Origin: Phytohabitans houttuyneae
Lineage (GTDB): Bacteria > Actinomycetota > Actinomycetes > Mycobacteriales > Micromonosporaceae
NCBI RefSeq assembly: GCF_011764425.1
Contig: NZ_BLPF01000002.1
Coordinates: 248,001-312,000 of the forward strand
DNA length: 64,000 nucleotides
Reading direction: 5' to 3'
Under the pieces are notes generated by a model. It saw nothing but the letters and a program-made list of their open reading frames with translations, ran no database searches and was not told the origin of the DNA. Below are positions 51,573 to 57,497 of this stretch, piece after piece. Numbering within the stretch: position 1 is the first letter of the stretch; every line of letters starts with the position of its first letter. The position numbers and the translations under genes are program-made.

Positions 51573-54554
51573 ATGCGCATGGCTCTAGCGACCCCTCCGG
51601 TGTTGGGCGAGCGCCGCCGCCTGTTCGTGGCGGCCGCGCCGGGTTTCGGAAAGTCCTGGCTTGTCCGGTCCTGGCTCGCCGACCAGCGGGTGACCTGGGC
51701 CGGAGCGGGGTTCGACCCCGAGGCGGTCGAGGACTGGCTCGTGGTCGACGACCTGCCGGCCCTCGACGTCGCGGCCGCGCGGACGCTGGCCGGCCGGATC
51801 GACGCGCTCCCACCGGCGGTACGGGTGATCCTGGTTTCCCGGGCGCCGTGGCCGGGGCGGCTGCCGGCCGACAGCGCGGCGCTCGACGCGCACGACCTGG
51901 CGCTGACCGAGCCCGCGGTGCTCCGGCTGCTGTCGGCCGAGTACGGGGTGGACGATCCCGACGTGGCCGGCGCTGTGCACCGGCTCACCGCCGGCTGGCC
52001 GTCGCTGGTCCACCTCGCCGGCCGGCACCTGCGCGGGGGTGACCTGGCCAGCCTGTGTGCCCCCGGTACCGCGCTGGACGCGTTCGTCGCCGAGCAGGTG
52101 GTCGAGCATCTGCCGGTGCCGTCGCGGCGGCTTCTGCGCCGGCTCGCCGAGCTCGGTACCGCCTGTGAGGATCTCGCCGGCCCGCGCGCCCACCGCACGC
52201 TGCGGCTGCTGGCGCACACCGGCGTGGTGGTGCCGGCCGCCGCGCCGGCTGGCACCTACGGGATGGCGCCGATGCCGCACTGGCTGCGCCCTGTGCCGGC
52301 CCTCGCCGCGGTGGTCACCCGCCGGGAGCCGCTGTCCGAGCCGACCCACCTGCGGCTCCACACCGACACCGCACATTGGTACACCGAAAGGCGGGCCTGG
52401 GGTCCGGCGGCGCGGTCACGATGGTCGGCGGGCGACCGGGCGGGCACCTCGGCCCTGCTGCGCGAACACGGCACCGCGATCGTCGCCGCCGGCGGCGCGG
52501 AGCAGGTCATCGAGGCGTACACCGGCCTGGCGGACACCGACCGCGAGCTGAGGCTGCTGTGCGGCGAAGCGCTCGCGGTCACCGGGCGCCTCGACGAGGC
52601 GCTGGCCGAGCTGACCCCGCTCCTGGCCGGCAGGTCCACAGTGGAAGCGGGACTGGCCTGGCGCCTGGGCATGGTCTACTACGCGCGCGCGGAGCACCGC
52701 GCCGCCTTCGAGGCCCTGGAACGCGGGCGGATCGACGGTGCCGATACGGCCGACGAGGCGTTCCTGCTGGCCTGGACCGCCACCGTGCACTGGAGCGTAG
52801 GCAACGGCGAGGCCTGCCAGGAGCACGCGCACCGCGCGCTGCACGCCGCGTCCGCGGCCGGGGACCCCCGCGCGCTGGCCGCCGCGCACGTCGCGCTCGC
52901 GCTGCGCGCCGCACTCGCCGGTGACCGCGCCGGGAACGTCGAGCAGTACACCAAGGCGCTCGCGCACGCCGAGGCGGCCCGGGACGCGGTACAGGCCGCG
53001 CGGATCCGCGCCAACCTGGTCTCCCAGCTGCTGGAGGAGGCGCGCTACCCGGAGGCTCTGGCCGGGTCCGCCGAGGCGGTGGCCGCGGCCGAGGCTGCCG
53101 GCAACGCCACCGCCCTGTCCGTCGCACTCGTCAACCGCGCCGAGGCGCTGGCCCGGCTGGGCCGGCTCGACGAGGCCGAGCGCTGCGGCGAGCGGGCACT
53201 CGCCATCAGCCAGCGCGCCGGCTCGGGCAAGGCGGCGTACGCGCTCACTGTCCTGGGCGACGTCCGCGCCCGCAGGGGGCAGCGCAGCATGGCACGCGCC
53301 GCGTACGAGGAAGCGGTGCGGGCCGCCGACGCGGACGGGGTGCGGCAGTGCTTCGTACCGGCGCTGGCGGGGCTGGCCCGCCTCGTCGCGGCCGACGACC
53401 CGGCCGCCGCACGCGTCCATGCCGAGAAGGCGGTCTCACATGGCAGCGGTCCGCTGGCCACCCGCGCGCTGCTGGCGGTCGGGTGGGTCGCCGTGGCCGC
53501 CGGCGACCGCGCCGCCGCCACCGAGGCCGCCGACCGGGCCGAGCACTCCGCCCGGCTGCACCGCGACCGCGCCGGCCTCGCCGAGGCGTTGGAACTGCGC
53601 GCGGGCGCCACCGATCGGCCGTCCGCCAGGCGGAGTGCGCTCGTCGAGGCGGCCCGCACGTGGCGTACGACAGGTGCCCGGCTGGACGCCGACCGCGTGG
53701 CGCACCAGCTCGGCCTGCTGCCCGGCGCGAGCGCGGAGGAACGGCTCGCCGCGCGCGTGGCCCGCGGTGCGCTGGAGGCCGCCGGCGTGGCGCTCGGGAC
53801 GGGGGATGTCGCGGTGCCGCCGGCGAACCTGGCGATCCGGGTACTCGGGCGGTTCGAGGTGATCCTCAACGAGGTGCCGGTGCCGTCCTCGGCGTGGCGG
53901 TCGCGCAAGGCCCGGGACCTGCTGCGGATCCTTGTCGCGCGGCGCGGTCGCCGGGTGGCGCGCGAGGAGCTGGCCGCGCTGCTGTGGCCCGATGACGACG
54001 ACGACCTGCGCGTCGCCCACCGGCTGTCGGTGGCACTGTCCACATTGCGCTCCGTACTCGACCCGGAGCGGCACCTCCCCGCTGACCACTATGTGTTCGC
54101 CGCGCCGGCTGCGCTCGCCGCCGACACCGCACACCTGGACATCGACCTCGACACCTTCCTCGGCGAGGCCGAGGTGGGGCACCGGCTGCACGAGCAGGGC
54201 CAGCCGGCCGAGGCACGCGAGGTGCTGGCGGCGGCCGAGCGGCGGTACGCGGGCGACGTCTTCGAGGACGAGCCGTACGACGACTGGGCCGTGCCGGTGC
54301 GGGAGGAGGCGCGAGCCACGTACCTGCGGGTGACCCGCATGCTGGCCCGCCTGGCCGCCGAGCGCAACGCCACCGACGAGGCCCTCGGCTACCTGCTGAA
54401 GATCCTGGCCCGCGACCCGTACGACGAGTCCTGCCACCGTGAGGTGACCGAGCTGCTCGAGCTGGCGGGCCGCCACGGCGAGGCAAAGCGCGCCAGGGCA
54501 CGGTACGAGGCGGCGATGCGCGAACTGGGCCGCCCCGCCGTAGCGGCCGGCTGA
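51573..54554 (+). CDS. Large ATPase/TPR regulator with C-terminal OmpR-type winged helix and BTAD domain
   Basis: About 993 residues. An N-terminal MalT-like P-loop domain (Walker A APGFGKSWLVR; WLVVDDLPALD as Walker B) runs to about 330. TPR-like helical repeats follow (about 350-740), for example NGEACQEHAHRALHAASAAG. The OmpR/SARP winged helix is at about 750-850 (IRVLGRFEVILNEVPVPSSA, WRSRKARDLLRILVARRGRR) and the BTAD is at the end (RVTRMLARLAAERNATDEAL). In classic SARPs the DNA-binding part comes first; here the order is reversed. It is probably a pathway-level activator. ATGs at 51573 and 51579 are the best starts, and the ribosome site is weak. Confidence 0.82.
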   Translation: MRMALATPPVLGERRRLFVAAAPGFGKSWLVRSWLADQRVTWAGAGFDPEAVEDWLVVDDLPALDVAAARTLAGRIDALPPAVRVILVSRAPWPGRLPADSAALDAHDLALTEPAVLRLLSAEYGVDDPDVAGAVHRLTAGWPSLVHLAGRHLRGGDLASLCAPGTALDAFVAEQVVEHLPVPSRRLLRRLAELGTACEDLAGPRAHRTLRLLAHTGVVVPAAAPAGTYGMAPMPHWLRPVPALAAVVTRREPLSEPTHLRLHTDTAHWYTERRAWGPAARSRWSAGDRAGTSALLREHGTAIVAAGGAEQVIEAYTGLADTDRELRLLCGEALAVTGRLDEALAELTPLLAGRSTVEAGLAWRLGMVYYARAEHRAAFEALERGRIDGADTADEAFLLAWTATVHWSVGNGEACQEHAHRALHAASAAGDPRALAAAHVALALRAALAGDRAGNVEQYTKALAHAEAARDAVQAARIRANLVSQLLEEARYPEALAGSAEAVAAAEAAGNATALSVALVNRAEALARLGRLDEAERCGERALAISQRAGSGKAAYALTVLGDVRARRGQRSMARAAYEEAVRAADADGVRQCFVPALAGLARLVAADDPAAARVHAEKAVSHGSGPLATRALLAVGWVAVAAGDRAAATEAADRAEHSARLHRDRAGLAEALELRAGATDRPSARRSALVEAARTWRTTGARLDADRVAHQLGLLPGASAEERLAARVARGALEAAGVALGTGDVAVPPANLAIRVLGRFEVILNEVPVPSSAWRSRKARDLLRILVARRGRRVAREELAALLWPDDDDDLRVAHRLSVALSTLRSVLDPERHLPADHYVFAAPAALAADTAHLDIDLDTFLGEAEVGHRLHEQGQPAEAREVLAAAERRYAGDVFEDEPYDDWAVPVREEARATYLRVTRMLARLAAERNATDEALGYLLKILARDPYDESCHREVTELLELAGRHGEAKRARARYEAAMRELGRPAVAAG

Positions 54555-54603
54555 AGGTTCCTGGTGGCGCGCCGCTGATTCCAGACTGTGGACGATAAAC
54601 CCG

Positions 54604-54633
54604 TTGACCCTCGTGTATTGCCGGGCTTACCGT
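54604..54633 (+). promoter_or_regulatory. Candidate promoter upstream of the tRNA array
   Basis: TTGACC and TACCGT are separated by 18 bases, a fair match to vegetative actinobacterial promoters. It lies about 345 bases before the first tRNA, and no convincing coding gene lies between. Confidence 0.35.
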
Positions 54634-54946
54634 TGATCTCAACGCCGACACCGACTCCGGGGAGCGAACGACATGTTGTGGCACGCCTCATCCAAACCGC
54701 AGCGCCAGCCGCTGTGCGGTTTCGTGGGCATGCCCTATGTCGGGCGACCCGTGGAGACGACCGCCAGCAAGCCGGCCCACCCGGGCCAGAGGTGGCGACC
54801 GTAACGCTTACGACAGCGTCTACGCCGCCCACCCAGACCAGGGACCGGGCGGCGTTTCCGTTGTTGCGCCACTTCAGCCCCGGCTTCGGCCGGTTGGCTT
54901 CGACTGTTGAAAACTCCACAGTGGATGGCATGCGTGAACGCCCGGC

Positions 54947-54968
54947 CCGGCGGCGAAAAAGCCGCCGG
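54947..54968 (+). other. Perfect hairpin just before the first tRNA
   Basis: CCGGCGGC, GAAAAA and GCCGCCGG form an eight-pair stem with a six-base loop, ending ten bases before the first tRNA. It may shape the 5' leader or attenuate the array transcript. Confidence 0.45.
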
Positions 54969-54978
54969 CAGGGCGCTT

Positions 54979-55051
54979 CGGGAACGACCGGCACGGTGAC
55001 CGGACCTGATTTGGGATCAGGAAGCGCGGGGTTCGACTCCCCGGTTCCCGA
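54979..55051 (+). tRNA. tRNA-Pro(TGG)
   Basis: Acceptor CGGGAAC/GTTCCCG, anticodon stem CCTGA/TCAGG with loop TTTGGGA (anticodon TGG), T stem CGGGG/CCCCG around TTCGACT. The D stem is a short self-complementary CCGG/CCGG. CCA is not encoded. It is the first gene of the array. Confidence 0.85.
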
Positions 55052-55059
55052 CGACGCTT

Positions 55060-55134
55060 GGGCCGTCGGAGCAGCTGGTTACGCTCACCTCGCTCTCAAC
55101 GAGGAGATCACGGGTTCGAGTCCCGTACAGCCTA
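55060..55134 (+). tRNA. tRNA-Glu(CTC)
   Basis: Acceptor GGGCCGT/ACAGCCT with one mismatch, D stem GAGC/GCTC, anticodon stem CCTCG/CGAGG with loop CTCTCAA (CTC), T stem ACGGG/CCCGT around TTCGAGT. The discriminator A is followed by encoded CCA. The acceptor mismatch may affect charging. Confidence 0.75.
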
Positions 55135-55138
55135 CCAT

Positions 55139-55213
55139 GCCCCTGTAGCTCATCTGGAGAAGAGCGTCGGCCTACGAAGTCGAAGGTGGCAGGTTCGAGT
55201 CCTGCCAGGGGTA
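55139..55213 (+). tRNA. tRNA-Arg(ACG)
   Basis: Acceptor GCCCCTG/CAGGGGT, D stem GCTC/GAGC, anticodon stem TCGGC/GTCGA with loop CTACGAA (ACG), T stem GCAGG/CCTGC around TTCGAGT. It starts one base after the CCA of the previous tRNA. Confidence 0.88.
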
Positions 55214-55218
55214 CGCAT

Positions 55219-55292
55219 CGGGACGTGGCGTAGCTTGGTAGCGCACTGCACTGGGGGTGCAGGGGTCGTCGGTTCGAATCCGGCCGTCCCGA
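55219..55292 (+). tRNA. tRNA-Pro(GGG)
   Basis: Acceptor CGGGACG/CGTCCCG, anticodon stem CTGCA/TGCAG with loop CTGGGGG (GGG), T stem GTCGG/CCGGC around TTCGAAT. CCA is not encoded. The second proline tRNA of the array. Confidence 0.9.
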
Positions 55293-55296
55293 CTGT

Positions 55297-55380
55297 GGAA
55301 GGCAGCGCGGCGTGGGCTGCAGCCGGCCTCGAAAGCCGGAGCCCGGTGCGAGCCGGCGGGTTCGACTCCTGTGCCTTCCG
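55297..55380 (+). tRNA. tRNA-Ser(CGA)
   Basis: Acceptor GGAAGGC/GCCTTCC, anticodon stem CCGGC/GCCGG with loop CTCGAAA (CGA), a long variable arm as in serine tRNAs, T loop TTCGACT. The discriminator G is followed by encoded CCA. Confidence 0.85.
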
Positions 55381-55384
55381 CCAC

Positions 55385-55456
55385 GCCTCCGTAGCTCAGA
55401 GGAAGAGCAACCGCCTCTTAAGCGGTGGGTCGGGATTTCGACATTCCCCGGGGGCA
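55385..55456 (+). tRNA. tRNA-Lys(CTT)
   Basis: Acceptor GCCTCCG/CGGGGGC, D stem GCTC/GAGC, anticodon stem ACCGC/GCGGT with loop CTCTTAA (CTT), T stem GGGAT/TTCCC with one T-T mismatch around TTCGACA. CCA is not encoded. Confidence 0.83.
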
Positions 55457-55467
55457 CGAGAACCACT

Positions 55468-55541
55468 TCTCTCACTAGCTCAACGGATAGAGCGCCCGCG
55501 TCCTAAGCGGCGGATCCGGGTTCGACTCCTGGGTGGGAGAC
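55468..55541 (+). tRNA. tRNA-Arg(CCT)
   Basis: Acceptor TCTCTCA/TGGGAGA, D stem GCTC/GAGC, anticodon stem with four of five pairs around loop GTCCTAA (CCT), T stem CCGGG/CCTGG around TTCGACT. A second T-loop-like piece, GTTCGATTCCC, follows directly at 55542-55552 as a tRNA leftover. Confidence 0.75.
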
Positions 55542-55566
55542 GTTCGATTCCCGCGCGCGCGACCCT

Positions 55567-55650
55567 TCCCGTGTAGACCGTAAACGGAAGCGGGCCGGAC
55601 TGTTAATCCGGTGGCGGAAGCCTCTGCTGGTTCGAGTCCAGCCGCGGGAG
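55567..55650 (+). tRNA. tRNA with Asn anticodon (GTT) and a long variable arm
   Basis: Acceptor TCCCGTG/CGCGGGA, anticodon stem CCGGA/TCCGG with loop CTGTTAA (GTT), T stem GCTGG/CCAGC around TTCGAGT. The 14-base variable region folds as GGC-GGAA-GCC, as in class II tRNAs (Ser, Leu, Tyr), which is not normal for Asn. The D arm is poor. Decoding identity is uncertain. Confidence 0.65.
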
Positions 55651-55698
55651 CGTTGGTGGAGCCGGCCTGGCTGCGGAAGGGCCGGCGCGCCGCGCAAC

Positions 55699-55770
55699 GC
55701 CTGTGTAGCTCAACGGAAGAGCGCCGCTCTTACAAAGCGGAGGCCGGGGGTTCGACACCCTCCTCAGGCA
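55699..55770 (+). tRNA. tRNA-Val(TAC)
   Basis: Acceptor GCCTGTG/CTCAGGC with one mismatch, D stem GCTC/GAGC, anticodon stem CCGCT/AGCGG with loop CTTACAA (TAC), T stem GGGGG/CCCTC around TTCGACA. CCA is not encoded. Confidence 0.83.
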
Positions 55771-55771
55771 C

Positions 55772-55848
55772 GGTGACTGTGGTGTACCGGCAGTGCACGG
55801 CAGGCTGTGGCCCTGCAGGTCCCGGATCGTCCCCGGGCAGTCACCCCA
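55772..55848 (+). tRNA. tRNA-His(GTG)
   Basis: Position -1 G (55772) pairs with discriminator C, the identity mark of histidine tRNA. Acceptor GTGACTG/CAGTCAC, D stem GTGT/GCAC, anticodon stem GCAGG/CCTGC with loop CTGTGGC (GTG), T stem CCCGG/CCGGG, CCA encoded. The T loop is ATCGTCC instead of the usual TTCRANN, which is atypical. Confidence 0.75.
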
Positions 55849-55856
55849 CGCGAGGA

Positions 55857-55902
55857 CGCCACCGGTGGTGAGGTGGGCCGGCCGTAACCCGGTTGCCTTT
55901 GT
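55857..55902 (+). pseudogene. Partial tRNA-Tyr (D arm and anticodon arm only)
   Basis: This copy matches bases 57148-57194 of the complete tRNA-Tyr with two substitutions and one missing base, including the GTA anticodon loop (CCGTAAC). No T arm or acceptor partner follows. It cannot fold as a tRNA. It forms a direct repeat with the full gene on either side of a 1.25-kb segment. Confidence 0.7.
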
Positions 55903-56569
55903 CTTCAGCCTGGATCCACCGATCAATAGCGACCGGCTTGGTGTGTCCGAATAGGAGAGTACCCCTGACCTGGGAAGATCGTGCCGTTCGTTCAGGAGAG
56001 CGTCTTGTCGCTGGTCGACCACTTCGACCTGCCGGATGAAGCCTGGCGCGGCGCCGTGTGGCGCTAGAGACCTTTCGCGGTCAGGGTGAGCCTTCGCAGA
56101 GTCCGACCCGAGTTAGCTGTGAGCTGCCGCTGTGCCCGCGGGTACCGACTCACCCTCCGCGGTCGCCCAGCTCAACCCAGGAGCCCTGATCCGGCAGATC
56201 TTGGCAAGTTAGCGTCGAAATAACGCGCCAACTCACCAAGGTCTCGGCTGCGGCGCCGCTTGCGTGCGACGGATGGTTGCTGACGGTAGTAGAGCCCTCC
56301 AGGACGGCGCTGCATCGTGGGCGGACTCGGCGCCGCGGTCCGTGACTGTTGATTCGGAGCAGGCCCTCGGGGTTGAGCCTGGGGACCGCGCAGGGTGAGG
56401 CCGCGGGAACGCACCCCCGGGGAAACGTGGAGCGCAGCGGAGCGTTTCCCCGGGGGCCCCGCACAACGGTCCGGACCACCGCGGACATCGCGGCAGCTCA
56501 CATCTCGTTCGCTTTGAACTTTCCAGAAGGGCTCACCCTGACCGCGACAGGTCCTTAGACTCGCCGGCA
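55903..56569. other. Segment without a clear gene, within the tRNA-flanked insert
   Basis: A short frame, VPFVQESVLSLVDHFDLPDE, ends at TAG near 56069, without ribosome site or known relatives. The rest is GC-rich and non-coding in appearance, with a strong hairpin at 56414-56456. Promoter sequences for the 56570 gene should be here. Confidence 0.35.
56414..56456. repeat. Long perfect inverted repeat
   Basis: CCCCCGGGGAAACG and CGTTTCCCCGGGGG are a perfect 14-base inverted repeat with a 15-base loop. It may be a terminator for leftward or rightward transcripts, or an element end. It lies 114 bases before the reductase gene. Confidence 0.6.
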
Positions 56570-57127
56570 ATGGGAATCCTCACGTTCAGCATCAACGTCA
56601 CCCTGGATGGTTGCGTCGACCACCAGGAGGGGATTGCCGACGACGAGACACACGCGTTCTTCACCAGACTCCTGGACGAGCGCGGAGCGATGCTGTGGGG
56701 TCGTGTCACTTACGAGATGATGGAGGGCTACTGGCCGGCCGTCGCCCGGGGCGATGTGGAAGCGCCGCCGTCCTTGCGTGAGTGGGCGGTCAAGCTGGAG
56801 GCCAAACAGAAGTATGTGGTGTCGTCGACGCGCGAGGACTTTCCGTGGACCAACAGCCACCACATCGGCGGCGATCTGCGTGAGGGCGTGCAGAAGCTCA
56901 AGGACGCGACCCCGGCCGGGGTCCTGCTCGGAAGCGGCAAGCTCGCGACCGAGCTCGACCGGCTGGACCTGATCGACGAGTACAAACTGCTGGTCCATCC
57001 CAGGATTGCCGGCCATGGCCCGACGCTGTACCAGGACGGGCTGCCCAGCACGCGCCAGCTCGAGCTGCTCTCGGCGGAGCCGCTCAGCAACGGTGTGGTG
57101 TCCATGCACTACCGCCGCGCGCGCTGA
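56570..57127 (+). CDS. Dihydrofolate-reductase/RibD C-terminal-family protein
   Basis: A 185-residue protein of the RibD_C family, which shares the DHFR fold and usually binds NADPH. It begins MGILTFSINVTLDGCVDHQE and has AMLWGRVTYEMMEGYWPAV, KYVVSSTREDFPWTNSHHIG, GVLLGSGKLATELDRLDLID and YKLLVHPRIAGHGPTLY, the family core. Its substrate is usually unknown; most stand-alone members are not true DHFRs. No clear ribosome site precedes the ATG, so it may be leaderless. It lies inside the segment flanked by tRNA-Tyr sequences, 13 bases before the full tRNA-Tyr. Confidence 0.85.
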   Translation: MGILTFSINVTLDGCVDHQEGIADDETHAFFTRLLDERGAMLWGRVTYEMMEGYWPAVARGDVEAPPSLREWAVKLEAKQKYVVSSTREDFPWTNSHHIGGDLREGVQKLKDATPAGVLLGSGKLATELDRLDLIDEYKLLVHPRIAGHGPTLYQDGLPSTRQLELLSAEPLSNGVVSMHYRRAR

Positions 57128-57140
57128 GTCACACGTCCGA

Positions 57141-57224
57141 GCGGGCGCGCCACCGATGGTGAGGTGGGGCCGGCTGTAACCCGGTTGCCTTTGTGCTCAG
57201 GGAGTTCGAGTCTCTCCGCCCGCA
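57141..57224 (+). tRNA. tRNA-Tyr(GTA)
   Basis: Acceptor GCGGGCG/CGCCCGC, five-pair D stem CCACC/GGTGG, anticodon stem GCCGG/CCGGT with loop CTGTAAC (GTA), long variable region as in bacterial tRNA-Tyr, T stem GGGAG/CTCTC around TTCGAGT, discriminator A. CCA is not encoded. It ends 56 bases before the predicted Y RNA. Confidence 0.85.
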
Positions 57225-57280
57225 CGGTGCGAATGCCATCCACTGTGGACTGCCGTCCGGGGTTGGTTCTCGGAGGGGTG

Positions 57281-57457
57281 TGTACGGGCACGCTGGCGGC
57301 CAGCCTGTGTGAAGGACGGGGCTACTTCGACTCTGGATCGAGAGGGTGCGGGTTCGAGTCCCGCCGTCCCCACCAGCCTGGGGACGTAGCTCAAATGGAA
57401 GAGCGCTAACGTTCCTCGTCCGACTGGTTCTCGGCTGGCCTCCAGCGTGCCCGTGCA
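57281..57457 (+). ncRNA. yrlA: Predicted Y RNA of the YrlA type with a tRNA-like module
   Basis: The ends, 57281-57305 and 57433-57457, pair over 24 of 25 positions with one C-U mismatch. After an internal loop, a second helix joins 57314-57321 to 57414-57421. Inside is a tRNA-like module in permuted order: a small hairpin (57326-57342), T arm GCGGG-TTCGAGT-CCCGC, acceptor strand CGTCCCC, joining loop ACCAGCCT, the partner strand GGGGACG, TA, and D arm GCTC/GAGC. This is the architecture known for bacterial Y RNAs that bind Ro60. The gene directly before a Ro60 (TROVE) gene supports it. Ends are predicted from pairing alone. Confidence 0.78.
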
Positions 57458-57494
57458 AACGCCTCTCCCCAACGCATGAAGGGAAGAGGCGTTT
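57457..57494 (+). terminator. Hairpin after the Y RNA that also masks the Ro60 ribosome site
   Basis: AAACGCCTCTCCC pairs with GGGAAGAGGCGTTT through 13 pairs and one bulged A, followed by T and CC. It can end the Y RNA. The right arm contains GAGG (57486-57489), the ribosome site of the ATG at 57498, so the same hairpin would block translation of Ro60. Confidence 0.6.
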
Positions 57495-57497
57495 TCC

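Noticed and set aside
54588-55148. A 186-codon open frame across the start of the tRNA array
   Set aside because: It overlaps two good tRNAs, lacks a ribosome site and has low-complexity composition. Other frames across the array are shadows for the same reason.
57310-57410. A circularly permuted tRNA-Gln gene (3' half before 5' half, CTG in a seven-base loop)
   Set aside because: The two anticodon halves do not pair, while the outer flanks form a 24-pair stem and the next gene is Ro60. A Y RNA with a tRNA-like module explains all parts better.
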